Below, in pieces: positions 50,050 through 59,289 of a stretch of DNA of 64,000 bases. The notes under the pieces are model-generated. The model did no database searches, was not told the DNA's origin, and worked only from the letters and a program-made list of their open reading frames with translations. A program made the position numbers and the translations under genes. The stretch's first letter is position 1; each line of letters starts with the position of its first letter. The DNA is from Nocardioides sp. SLBN-35 (GTDB taxonomy: Bacteria > Actinomycetota > Actinomycetes > Propionibacteriales > Nocardioidaceae), in assembly GCF_006715725.1 (NCBI RefSeq), contig NZ_VFNU01000001.1, forward strand, positions 4,402,001 through 4,466,000, read 5' to 3'.

Positions 50050-52495
50050 TGGGCTGCTCCTTCCGACTCGTCGAAGTGGGGTGCGGCGGCCTCGGTCGTC
50101 TCTCCCCCGGACCCACCGCCGTTGATCGCTCGCCAGACGCGTTCCGGCGTGCAGGGCATCGCGACGTCGTGGACGCCGTAGGGGCGCAGCGCGTCGACGA
50201 CCGCGTTCACCACCGCCGGGGTGGACGCGATCGTGCCGGCCTCGCCCACCCCCTTGGTGCCGAGCGAGTTGGTCGTCGCCGGCGAGGTGGTGTGGTCGAG
50301 CTCGAAGCTGATCGTGTCGGCCGCGGTGGGCAGCAGGTAGTCGACGAACGACCCGGTCACCAGGGTGCCGTTGTCGTCGTAGACCGCCTCCTCCCACAGC
50401 GCCTGGGCGATGCCCTGGACCAGTCCGCCGTGGACCTGGCCGGACACGATGAGCGGGTTGATGACGTTGCCGATGTCGTCGCAGCAGGCGTACTTGCGCA
50501 GCTGGACCTGCCCCGTCTCGGTGTCGATCTCCACCGCACACAGGTGGGTCCCGTGCGGGTAGTTGAAGTTGACGGGGTCGTACGTCGCCTCGGAGTCGAT
50601 CGACGCCTCGACACCGTCGGGGAGGTTGTGCGCGGCGAAGACGGCGGTCGCGATCTCGGTGATCGCCATCCCCTGGTCGGTCCCGCGGACGGTGAACCGG
50701 CCGTCGCTGAACTCGAGGTCGTCGGCGGAGGCCTCGAGCAGGTGGGCCGCGACGGGCCGCGCCTTCTCGATCACCTTGTCGACCGCCCGCACCAGGGCCT
50801 CGCCGCCGACGACCAGGCTGCGGGACCCGTAGGTGTCCAGGCCCTTGTGGGAGATCTGGGTGTCGCCGTGCAGGACCTCGACGTCCTCGAACGGTACGCC
50901 GAGCCGGTCGGCCACGATCTGGCTGAACGCCGTCTCGTGACCCTGCCCGTGGGCGGACGCCCCGGTCACGACCTCGACCTTGCCGGTCGCGAGCATCCGG
51001 ACCTCGGCGTGCTCCCAGCCGCCGGCGCCGTAGTTGAGGCTGCCGAGCACCCGGGACGGGGCGAGGCCGCACATCTCGGTGAAGGTCGAGACGCCGAGCC
51101 CGAGCTGGACCCGGTCGCCGCGGGCGCGGCGCTCGGCCTGCTCGGCGCGCAGCTCGTCGTAGCCGAACATCTCCTTGGCGCGCGCGGTGGCGGCCTCGTA
51201 GTTGCCGGAGTCGTACTCGAGCCCGGCCACCGTGGTGAACGGGAACTCCTCGTGCTTGATCCAGTTCATCTCCCGGACCTCGAGCGGGTCCTTGCCGAGC
51301 TCGTTGGCGAGCTCGTCCATCAGCCGCTCGATCGCGAACGTGGCCTCGGGCCGGCCGGCGCCGCGGTAGGCGTCGGTCCAGGTCTTGTTGGTGAGGACGT
51401 TGGTGGTCTGGAACTGGTAGGCCGGGAACTTGTAGATCGCGTTGAACATGAACGCGCCGAGCACCGGTACGCCGCCGCCGACGATGGCGACGTAGGCACC
51501 CAGGTCGGCGAGCAGGTCGACCTTGAGGCCGGTGACGTGGCCGTCCTTCGTGGCGGCGAGCGTGAGCCGCTGCCACTGGTCGCGGCCGTGGTGGGCGGTG
51601 AGCAGGGACTCGCTGCGGGTCTCGGTGAACTTCACCGGCTTGCCGAGCTTGCGGGCCACCGCGAAGGCGATCATCTCCTCCGGCGTCTGCTGCAGCTTGC
51701 CGCCGAAGCCGCCGCCCACGTCGGGCGCGATCACCCGGATCTTCGACTCGGGCACGCCGGTCGTGGCCGCGATCGCGAAGCGCAGGATGTGGGGCACCTG
51801 GGTCGCCGACCAGACGGTGATCTGCTCGCCGGTCGGGTCGACGACGACGCTGCGCGGCTCCATGAACGCGGGGATCAGCCGCTGCTGGCGGTACTCCCGC
51901 TCGATCACGATCCCGTTCTCGCGAGCCTCGGCGATGGCCTGCTCGACGTCGCCGCCGGTGCCGGCCTCGGCCGAGTCGAAGCGCCACACGGCGCTCACGT
52001 TGGTGCCGAGGTCGGGATGCGCGAGCACCCCGCCGTCGGTGTGGGCCGCGGCCGACTCCTTGAGGTCGAGCGCGGCCGGGAGCTCCTCGTAGTCGACCTC
52101 GACCAGCTCGGCGGCGTCCCGGGCCTCGGCGGCGCTGCGGGCGACCACGACGGCCACCGTCTCTCCGGCGAAGGCGACCCGGTCGGTCGGCATCGGCAGG
52201 TGGGCCGGCGTCACCTGGTCGGGTACGACGGGCCACGCGTTGATGCACGCCCCCTGGCCCTCGCCGAGGTCGGCGCCGGTGAGCACGGCGACCACGTTGG
52301 GGCTCGCCTTCGCCTCGGCCGTCTCGATCGAGGTGATCCGGGCGTGCGGGAACGGGCTGCGCACCATCGCGAGGTGCAGCATGCCCGGCAGCGTGATGTT
52401 GTCGGTCCAGCGGGTGCGGCCGGTGATGAGGCGCTGGTCCTCCTTGCGGCGGCGGTCGCGGCCGATCTCGCCCTGGGTGGGCTCCTGGGTGGCGG

Positions 52496-52499
<4 letters not shown>
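50046..52499 (-). CDS. coxL: molybdopterin large subunit, form II CoxL/xanthine-dehydrogenase type
   Basis: An 817-residue catalytic subunit. VGGGFGGK at 261-268 contacts molybdopterin, and the active-site loop is AYRGAGR (377-383), the form II signature, not the AYxCSFR loop of true aerobic CO dehydrogenase. The catalytic Glu is in SLGTKGVGEAGTI near the C-terminus. Form II enzymes often hydroxylate N-heterocycles or aldehydes; some have only weak CO activity. Context with ring-opening amidohydrolases favours a heterocycle. ATGA overlap with coxS. Confidence 0.93.
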
Positions 52500-52990
<491 letters not shown>

Positions 52991-53028
52991 GACTCTCCCT
53001 TGAGCGTGCGGGACCTGTGACCCGGCTC

Positions 53029-53034
53029 ACGCTA
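53029..53034 (-). promoter_or_regulatory. TAGCGT -10 box for coxS operon
   Basis: On the minus strand TAGCGT lies about 38 bases before the coxS ATG, leaving a short 5' leader with a Shine-Dalgarno. No -35 consensus is seen, which fits activator control by the divergent WYL protein. Confidence 0.4.
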
Positions 53035-53102
53035 GGGAGGGGTGGTTGGTGCCGGGTTGGTGGCGGGCGGTCGTCGTACCGAAGGGTGTCGATGCTCGGG
53101 CC

Positions 53103-53108
53103 TAGCCT
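53103..53108 (+). promoter_or_regulatory. TAGCCT -10 box, leaderless WYL regulator
   Basis: TAGCCT ends 6 bases before the ATG at 53115. Confidence 0.55.
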
Positions 53109-53114
53109 GCCGAC

Positions 53115-53861
53115 ATGAACCGCACGGACCGTCTCTACGCCCTGGTCGAGGAGCTGCGCGCCGCCGGCCCGCGCGGGCGGACGGCCACCCAGCTCGCCGC
53201 GCACTTCGAGGTCAGCGTGCGCACGATCGAGCGCGACCTGAGCGCGATCGGCCAGGCCGGCGTACCGATCGCGACCAGGCAGGGACGCACGGGTGGCTAC
53301 AGCCTGGACCCGTCGATGACGCTGCCGCCGCTCAACTTCACCCCGCGCGAGGCGACGGCGGTCGCGGTGGCGCTGAGCAGCAGCGCGCACGTCCTGTTCG
53401 CGCGCGACGCCCGCTCGGCGCTGCAGAAGATCGTCGCAGCGATGCCGCGCGCGGCCCTCGACGAGGCGCGCACCGCCGCGGCCAAGGTGCGCCTGGTCGT
53501 CCCCGTCGGCGCCGCGCCCGACGCCGACGTCGCCGAGACCATCTGGCAGGCCGTACGCCGCAACCAGGTGCTGCGGATCGGGTACGTCGACGTCGACCAG
53601 GTCGAGTCCGATCGCGACGTCGAGCCGCAGCACGTGGTGGTGGGGCCGCGCGGGTCGTACCTCACCGCGTGGTGCCGGCTGCGCGAGGACGACCGGGTGT
53701 TCCGGATGGACCGGATCACCCGCGCCGAGCGGATCGCCGCGCTCCCCCGCGGCCCGCGCCGCCCGATCGAGCCCGAGGTTCCCGGGCAGCTCATCGCCCG
53801 TCCGGAGACCGCGCTGCGTGCGGAGAAGATTCTCGCGATGGCCACGGAAACACCGACATAG
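53115..53861 (+). CDS. WYL-domain HTH transcriptional regulator
   Basis: A 248-residue regulator: N-terminal DeoR-like HTH_11 (RLYALVEELRAAGPRGRTATQLAAHFEVSVRTIERDLSAIGQAGV) and a WYL domain (VLRIGYVDVDQ ... VVVGPRGSYLTAWCRLREDDRVFRMDRI). WYL domains bind nucleotides or other small ligands. It is divergent from coxS with 124 bases between starts and probably controls the molybdenum hydroxylase operon. Confidence 0.9.
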   Translation: MNRTDRLYALVEELRAAGPRGRTATQLAAHFEVSVRTIERDLSAIGQAGVPIATRQGRTGGYSLDPSMTLPPLNFTPREATAVAVALSSSAHVLFARDARSALQKIVAAMPRAALDEARTAAAKVRLVVPVGAAPDADVAETIWQAVRRNQVLRIGYVDVDQVESDRDVEPQHVVVGPRGSYLTAWCRLREDDRVFRMDRITRAERIAALPRGPRRPIEPEVPGQLIARPETALRAEKILAMATETPT

Positions 53862-53920
53862 GGCTGTCGCGAACCGCTGCGAGCGTGGTCAGCACCCACC
53901 CATCCACGGAGGAGACACCG

Positions 53921-54322
53921 ATGAGCGAGACCGCAGCAGCACCCACCCCCGGCACCGTCCCTTGGTTCGAGGTCGCGACCGACGACCCGGCCGCCGCCGA
54001 GCGCTTCTACGGCGGCCTGTTCGCCTGGACGTTCAGCGCCGACGAGGCCTCCCGGGCCGGGGGGCTCGACTACCGGCTGGTCACGGGTCCGGCGGGAGGC
54101 GCCCCGATCGGCGGGCTGTTCGGCACGGCCGGCCGGTTCCCGCCGCACGCCGTGTTCAGCGTGATGGTCGCCGACGTCGCCGCCACCTGCCGCGCGGCCG
54201 AGGAGCTCGGCGGGACCGTGGTCAGCCAGCACCTCGACGTCGGTCCGGGCGTTCCGGCGTTCGCCTACCTGCGCGACCCGGCCGGGCAGCAGATCAGCGT
54301 CTTCTCCCCCGCCGCCCCCTGA
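53921..54322 (+). CDS. VOC-superfamily (glyoxalase-like) protein
   Basis: A 133-residue two-module VOC protein (VPWFEVATDDPAAAERFYGGLFAWTF; VADVAATCRAAEELGGTVV; FAYLRDPAGQQISVFSP). Family members are glyoxalases, dioxygenases or antibiotic-binding proteins; the substrate is not evident. GGAGGAGA precedes the ATG at 53921. It follows the WYL gene by 59 bases and may be cotranscribed. Confidence 0.88.
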   Translation: MSETAAAPTPGTVPWFEVATDDPAAAERFYGGLFAWTFSADEASRAGGLDYRLVTGPAGGAPIGGLFGTAGRFPPHAVFSVMVADVAATCRAAEELGGTVVSQHLDVGPGVPAFAYLRDPAGQQISVFSPAAP

Positions 54323-54329
54323 GGACGGC

Positions 54330-54364
54330 GAAGGGCCCGACCGCACGCGGCGGTCGGGCCCTTC
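54330..54364. terminator. bidirectional 15-bp hairpin terminator
   Basis: GAAGGGCCCGACCGC (54330-54344) and GCGGTCGGGCCCTTC (54350-54364) are perfectly complementary around ACGCG. It lies between the convergent VOC and ring-opening amidohydrolase genes. Confidence 0.85.
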
Positions 54365-54374
54365 TCGTCCCCGG

Positions 54375-55481
54375 TCAGCCCAGGTCGACGATGGCGGCCA
54401 CGGGGCCGCCACCCTCCGGGCCCTGGTGGGCGGCGGAGACCGAGACGAAGACAGCAGGGTCCCCGGTCACGGCAGCGGTGACGCCACCGACGCACGACTT
54501 GATCTGGCGGTGCCAGTGCACGTCGGAGTCGTCGAGCATGGCGTTGCGGCGACCACGGACCTCACCGTTCTGGGACGCCTCGCACTTGAGGAAGACGTTG
54601 ACCAGGCGACCCTGCAGGTCGGAGGAGTGCGGGCGCTCGGGCAGGTCGAGGCCGGCGTCCTTGATGGCGTTCCAGATGCCGTCCTGGTCGAGGGCGTCGT
54701 TCATCACCGAGTGGCCGATGCGGTAGCGGCCGCCGACGCCGGTCGCGTTGCCGACGACGACGATCTGGGCGACGTCGAGCTCGACGCCCGAGGAGCAGGA
54801 GGCCACCGAGGAGTAGAGGTCGCGGTTGTTCATGACGTCGGCGTCGGTCGGCATCTCGATCTCGCCGAGGGCGACGGCGATACCGAGGCCGGTGACGCCG
54901 TTGGACAGGTCCATCGACTCGTGGGTGTGCTCGGTCCAGACCTCCTTGCCGCGGCTGTGCGCGTCACGGATGGTGTGGATGGTGAGCAGCGGCGTCTTGG
55001 TCTGCACGTAGTGCACGTCGGCCGGGTCGGTGATGCCGGCGCGCTCCATGGCGACCTTCACGCCCGCGGCGACCTTCTCGATCATCGCGACGTACCCGAT
55101 CTCCTCGGGCAGGATCGGCTCGCTCATCGCGAAGCCGACGGTGAGGCGCTGCTCCTCGCGGCTGGGGTCGTCCTCGGCGACGTCGACGGTCGCGAAGATG
55201 GTGGCGTGGGGGCTGATCACACCGTCGGTGCCGCCCGACCACACGATCGGGACCTGCTTGACCTGGTCGACCGGCGCGCCCTTGTCGACGAGCACCTCGC
55301 GGAAGGCACGGTCGGCGATGATCCGGGTGTAGTCGTTCACCCCGCCGTTGCCCTCGGTCTTGCCGATGATCGCGATGACGCGGTCGGCCTTGAAGACGCC
55401 GTCGTCGATGAGCTTGGCCAGCTCGGACGCGTCGGCGACGGAGTGGATCGGGACCTTGCGGACCTCGATGGCAGAAGGCAT
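54375..55481 (-). CDS. ring-opening amidohydrolase (barbiturase / cyanuric acid hydrolase family)
   Basis: A 368-residue enzyme built from three similar domains, each giving a Ser-Lys pair: Lys41 (IGKTEG)/Ser82 (WSGGTDGVISPH), Lys162 (QTKTPLL)/Ser231 (CSSGVELD) and Lys299 (FLKCEAS)/Ser347 or 349 (SVSAAHQGPEGGGP). These match the toblerone-fold family that opens cyanuric acid or barbituric acid rings. Which of the two is not readable. GAAAGGA precedes the ATG. It lies 23 bases after carbamate kinase in one transcript, close to amidase and hydantoinase genes. Confidence 0.88.
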   Translation of the reverse strand: MPSAIEVRKVPIHSVADASELAKLIDDGVFKADRVIAIIGKTEGNGGVNDYTRIIADRAFREVLVDKGAPVDQVKQVPIVWSGGTDGVISPHATIFATVDVAEDDPSREEQRLTVGFAMSEPILPEEIGYVAMIEKVAAGVKVAMERAGITDPADVHYVQTKTPLLTIHTIRDAHSRGKEVWTEHTHESMDLSNGVTGLGIAVALGEIEMPTDADVMNNRDLYSSVASCSSGVELDVAQIVVVGNATGVGGRYRIGHSVMNDALDQDGIWNAIKDAGLDLPERPHSSDLQGRLVNVFLKCEASQNGEVRGRRNAMLDDSDVHWHRQIKSCVGGVTAAVTGDPAVFVSVSAAHQGPEGGGPVAAIVDLG

Positions 55482-55504
55482 GGTCGGGTTCCTTTCGGGG
55501 TTCT

Positions 55505-56440
55505 TCAGTTGGGGGTGACGATGGTTCCGGCGCGCCCCTCGGCGGCCGCGAGGATGCTGCCGAGGTCGGTGATGACGCCGCGGCGGCCCGAGCTGGCGAC
55601 GAAGCGGCAGACCGCGTCGACCTTGGGGCCCATGGAGCCGCCGGCGAAGTGGCCGTCGGCGGCGTACTTCCGCATCTGGTCGAGGGTGACCTGACCGATG
55701 TCGGCGGCGTCGGGGGTGCCGAAGCCGAGCACGGCGTGCGCGACGTCGGTGGCGATGACGAGGAGGTCGACCTCGATCGCCTGGGCGAGCAGCGCGGCGC
55801 CCAGGTCCTTGTCGATGACGGCCTCGACGCCGGCCAGGCTGCCGTCGGCGTTGCGGACCGTCGGGATGCCGCCACCGCCGTTGGCGATGACGACGAAGCC
55901 GGCGTCGACCAGCGCGACGGCGGCCGGGGCGTCGAGGACCTCGAGCGGCTCGGGCGAGGCCACGACGCGGCGCCAGCCGCGCTCGCCGCGGTCCTCCCAG
56001 GTCTCGCCGTGCTCGATCATGGTGCGTGCCTCGTCGGCCGGGAGGTAGCGGCCGACCGGCTTGCTCGGCGCCGCGAACGCCGGGTCGGCGGCGTCGACGC
56101 GGGTGCGGGTGACCAGGGCCGCGGTGGGCCGGGTGAGGCCGCGGGCGGCGAGTGCGCCGTCGAGCGCGTTCATCAAGATGTCGCCGAGGGTGCCCTGGGT
56201 CTGGGCACCGCACCAGTCGAGCGGGACGGGAGGTACGACGGTCGCGGCCAGCTCGTTCTTCACGAGCAGGTTGCCGACCTGCGGCCCGTTCCCGTGGGTG
56301 ATGACGACGTCGACACCGGCCGCGACCAGGTCGGCCACGGCCTCCATCGCCTCGGTCGCGGCCGCGATCTGGTCCTCCGGACGGGCCTTCCCGTCGGGGG
56401 ACGTCATCGCGTTGCCGCCGAGTGCCAGCAGGATCCTCAT
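55505..56440 (-). CDS. arcC: carbamate kinase
   Basis: A 311-residue amino-acid-kinase-fold enzyme making ATP from carbamoyl phosphate and ADP. Signatures LLALGGNAM at the N-terminus, VITHGNGPQVGNLLVKNE, VIANGGGGIP and VIDKDLGAALLA are intact. There is no arginine deiminase or ornithine carbamoyltransferase nearby; instead it is cotranscribed with the ring-opening amidohydrolase, so it probably recovers energy from an N-heterocycle breakdown product. Confidence 0.94.
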   Translation of the reverse strand: MRILLALGGNAMTSPDGKARPEDQIAAATEAMEAVADLVAAGVDVVITHGNGPQVGNLLVKNELAATVVPPVPLDWCGAQTQGTLGDILMNALDGALAARGLTRPTAALVTRTRVDAADPAFAAPSKPVGRYLPADEARTMIEHGETWEDRGERGWRRVVASPEPLEVLDAPAAVALVDAGFVVIANGGGGIPTVRNADGSLAGVEAVIDKDLGAALLAQAIEVDLLVIATDVAHAVLGFGTPDAADIGQVTLDQMRKYAADGHFAGGSMGPKVDAVCRFVASSGRRGVITDLGSILAAAEGRAGTIVTPN

Positions 56441-56446
56441 GCAGCG

Positions 56447-56452
56447 AACCTA
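56447..56452 (-). promoter_or_regulatory. TAGGTT -10 box, leaderless arcC
   Basis: On the minus strand TAGGTT ends 6 bases before the ATG at 56440. Confidence 0.6.
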
Positions 56453-56506
56453 GTGAGCCGGATCACCGTCGTTCATCGTGAGGAACAGCCAACTCGGGCG
56501 GCGAAG

Positions 56507-56525
56507 GCTGGCAACACCTGCCAGC
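56507..56525. terminator. small hairpin after the NmrA-like gene
   Basis: GCTGGCA/TGCCAGC, 7-base arms around ACACC, 6 bases past the NmrA-like stop. No U-tract. It separates this transcript from arcC. Confidence 0.45.
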
Positions 56526-56530
56526 GGTTC

Positions 56531-57271
56531 TCACGCGCCGGGATCGGCCGCGAGCTCCCGGGCCAGCACCTCGGCGACCGAGGCCGGGGTGCGGCCGAGC
56601 AGGGCGGCCAGCGGTACGCCGCCGGTGGGCAAGCCGTGGTCGTCGTAGTAGTCGAACATCGCCTGCAGCCACGGGTGCACGTCGTCGGCGGCGGGGACCC
56701 GGCGGGCGGGGACGCCCGCGGCGGCGGCCACGTCGGCGACCGAGACCAGGGCGGGGCCGCCGAGCTCGTAGGTCGCACCGACGTGCGCGTCGCCGGTGAG
56801 CACGACCGCGGTCGCGGCGGCGACGTCGTGCAGGTCGACCATCCCGAACGGGGTGTCGACGGAGTAGGGCACCTCGAGGGCGCCGGAGCGCAGGGCGGGC
56901 AGCAGGTTCTGCACGTAGGCGCAGGGCTGGAGGATCGTCCAGGCCAGGCCGGAGCGGCGGACCAGGTCCTCCGAGACGGCCTTGCCGAGGTGGTGCGGCA
57001 TGGCGGGGACGTAGGGCGAGGCCACCGAGTGGTAGCCCACCCGCCCGACGCCGGCCTCGGTGGCGGCGGCGAGCACGGCTGCGACGTACGCCGGCTCGTC
57101 GGGGTGCAGGTTGGGGGCGATCACGTGCACGGCGTCGGCACCGGCCAGGGCGGCCGGCAGGTCGCCGAACGCGGCCCGGCCCAGGGCGCGTGTCGCCACG
57201 CCCGCCTGGGCCAGGGCCGCGCCGACGGCGCGACCGGTCTTGCCGGATCCCCCGAGGATCGCGACCTTCAT
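56531..57271 (-). CDS. NmrA-like NAD(P)-binding protein
   Basis: A 246-residue atypical short-chain dehydrogenase (KVAILGGSGKTGRAVGAALA; YHSVASPYVPAMPHHLGKAVSEDLVRRSGLAWTILQPCAYVQN). The Tyr-x-x-x-Lys catalytic pair of classical SDRs is not kept, as usual in NmrA proteins, which sense redox state or reduce quinones. AGGAGC lies before the ATG. It follows hyuB by 20 bases. Confidence 0.85.
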   Translation of the reverse strand: MKVAILGGSGKTGRAVGAALAQAGVATRALGRAAFGDLPAALAGADAVHVIAPNLHPDEPAYVAAVLAAATEAGVGRVGYHSVASPYVPAMPHHLGKAVSEDLVRRSGLAWTILQPCAYVQNLLPALRSGALEVPYSVDTPFGMVDLHDVAAATAVVLTGDAHVGATYELGGPALVSVADVAAAAGVPARRVPAADDVHPWLQAMFDYYDDHGLPTGGVPLAALLGRTPASVAEVLARELAADPGA

Positions 57272-57290
57272 CGTCTGCTCCTGCGTTTCC

Positions 57291-59288
57291 TCAGAGCACG
57301 TCCACCGCGGCGGCGGTGGCACCACCGGCGAGTGCGCCATAGCCGGGGCCGCGGTCGAAGAACGCGTCGTCGGCCGCGGGCACCGGGCGGGAGGCCCGCT
57401 CGGCGGCGGTCGCGTCGGCGTTGTACCCGAGGGTGTCGTCGTCGAGCGAGCCGGTGAGGACCACGCCGTAGTCGGCGAGCGCGGCCTCCGGGGAGACCTT
57501 GCGCCACACGACGTCGCGCACGACCAGCGCCGGGTCGCGGTCGGCCGGGTTGCCCCAGCCGCCACCGCCGGTGGTGCGGATCCGGATGACCTCACCGGTC
57601 ACGACGGGCTCGGAGTCGGCGAGGGCGTCGACCTCGCGCTCGTTGGGGCCGCCCGGGTCGATGGTGACCTGGAACGGCTTGCCGGCCTTGCCGCCCTTGA
57701 CGCCCCAGCAGGCGAGGATCGAGCGGTCGGCGATGGACATGAAGTTGGCGTCCTTGAGCATCCGGATGTGCTTCTCGTAGCCCAGGCCGCCGCGGAACTG
57801 GCCGGCGCCGCCGGAGTCCATGGCGAGCCCGAGCGACTCGACCACGAACGGGAAGCGCGACTCGGTGAACTCCGTGGGGAGGTTCCGCGAGTCCGGTACG
57901 ACGTGGATGGTGTCCTCGCCGTCGGCGTAGTAGCGACCGCCGGAGCCGCCGCCGAGCACCTCGCGCATGAGGTACGAGCGGCCGTCGAGGTCCTCGCCGT
58001 ACACACCGGTGTAGCGGATCGTCTCCTGGTCGGCCGGCATCTTGCCGTCGACCGCCTTGGCGATCACGCCGGCGAGCACGCCGAGCAGGCGCAGGATGAC
58101 GAACGTGCGGGCGTTCGTCGGCGCCGGGAAGACCGGCGTGAGCAGGGTGCCCGGGGGCGGGAACCGCATCTCGATCAGCGGCACCACGCCCTCGTTGACG
58201 TCGAGCTCGGCCATCCGCTCCGGGGTGTCGGCGAGGTTGCGCAGGATCGGCGCGAGCCACTTCTTGAGGAAGACACCGTCGGAGTAGTCGCCGCAGTGGT
58301 TGATCGGGCCCTTGGCCTGCGGCCCGGTGCCGTCGAAGTCGAGGATCAGCCGCTCGCCCTCGGGGTCGTCGGCCGCGGTGCGGGTCAGCGTGATCCGCTG
58401 CGTGTGCAGCTGCGGCTCGTCGACGCCGTCGTGCTCGGCGTAGTCCTCCCAGGTCCAGCTGCCGACGGGGATCTTGGAGAGGATCTCGCGGCGGTAGGTC
58501 TCGGTGGAGCGGTCGATGACGGCGTCGAAGCAGGCCTCGACGGTCTCGATGCCGTAGCGGTCGAAGAGCTCGCCCAGGCGCCGCGCGCCCATCAGGCAGG
58601 CCGAGCACTCGGCGTCGAGGTCGGCGGCCAGGGACTCGGGCATCCGCGAGTTGCGGGTCATGATCCGCAGCGCCGCCTTGTTGGGCACGCCGGCGTCCCA
58701 CAGCTTGATCGGGGGCACGGCGAGGCCCTCCTCGAACACGCTGGTGGCGTGCGAGGGCATCGAGCCGGGCACCGCGCCGCCGATGTCGTCGTGGTGGCCG
58801 AAGGCCTGGATGAAGCCGACGACACGGCGCTCCCCCTCGGCCCCGGCGAACACCGGGACGGTGACGCACAGGTCGGGGAGGTGGCCGATCCCGCCCTCGG
58901 ACAGGTAGACGTCGTTGTGGAAGAAGACGTCACCCTCCTTCATCTCCTCGATCGGGAAGTCCCGGGCGACGGGGTGCACGAGCGCGGAGTACGAGCGGCC
59001 GGTCAGCTTGCGCAGCAGGCGGTCGTGGATGCCGGCACGGAAGTCGTGCGCGTCGCGGATCATCGGGCTGCGCGAGGTCCGCGCGATGGCGGTCTCGACC
59101 TCGTGCTCGACGGCGGCGAGCGAGCCCTGGACGATCTCGACGAGCACCGGGTCGGCGCTGCGGCCGGCGTCGGCGGTCAGGGTGCCGAACGGGAACTGCG
59201 TGGGTGCGCGGCGCGAGCCGGTGTGGGCGTCATGCGCGTGGTCGGCAGGTGCGGTGCCGTTGTGGATGGTCTGGCAGCTCAGGCACAT
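57291..59288 (-). CDS. hyuB: hydantoinase B/oxoprolinase-family protein
   Basis: A 665-residue HyuB subunit. Core motifs: DPVLVEIVQGSLAAVEHEVETAIARTSRSPMIRDAHDFRAGIHD, FIQAFGHHDDIGG (metal His), VNEGVVPLIEMRFPPPGTLL and GGGGWGNPADRDP near the C-terminus. It has an unusual N-terminal extension of about 45 residues (MCLSCQTIHNG ... HAHDAH) that could bind metal. With HyuA it forms ATP-dependent N-methylhydantoinase, oxoprolinase, caprolactamase or acetophenone-carboxylase-type enzymes. One base after hyuA. Confidence 0.92.
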   Translation of the reverse strand: MCLSCQTIHNGTAPADHAHDAHTGSRRAPTQFPFGTLTADAGRSADPVLVEIVQGSLAAVEHEVETAIARTSRSPMIRDAHDFRAGIHDRLLRKLTGRSYSALVHPVARDFPIEEMKEGDVFFHNDVYLSEGGIGHLPDLCVTVPVFAGAEGERRVVGFIQAFGHHDDIGGAVPGSMPSHATSVFEEGLAVPPIKLWDAGVPNKAALRIMTRNSRMPESLAADLDAECSACLMGARRLGELFDRYGIETVEACFDAVIDRSTETYRREILSKIPVGSWTWEDYAEHDGVDEPQLHTQRITLTRTAADDPEGERLILDFDGTGPQAKGPINHCGDYSDGVFLKKWLAPILRNLADTPERMAELDVNEGVVPLIEMRFPPPGTLLTPVFPAPTNARTFVILRLLGVLAGVIAKAVDGKMPADQETIRYTGVYGEDLDGRSYLMREVLGGGSGGRYYADGEDTIHVVPDSRNLPTEFTESRFPFVVESLGLAMDSGGAGQFRGGLGYEKHIRMLKDANFMSIADRSILACWGVKGGKAGKPFQVTIDPGGPNEREVDALADSEPVVTGEVIRIRTTGGGGWGNPADRDPALVVRDVVWRKVSPEAALADYGVVLTGSLDDDTLGYNADATAAERASRPVPAADDAFFDRGPGYGALAGGATAAAVDVL

Positions 59289-59289
59289 G

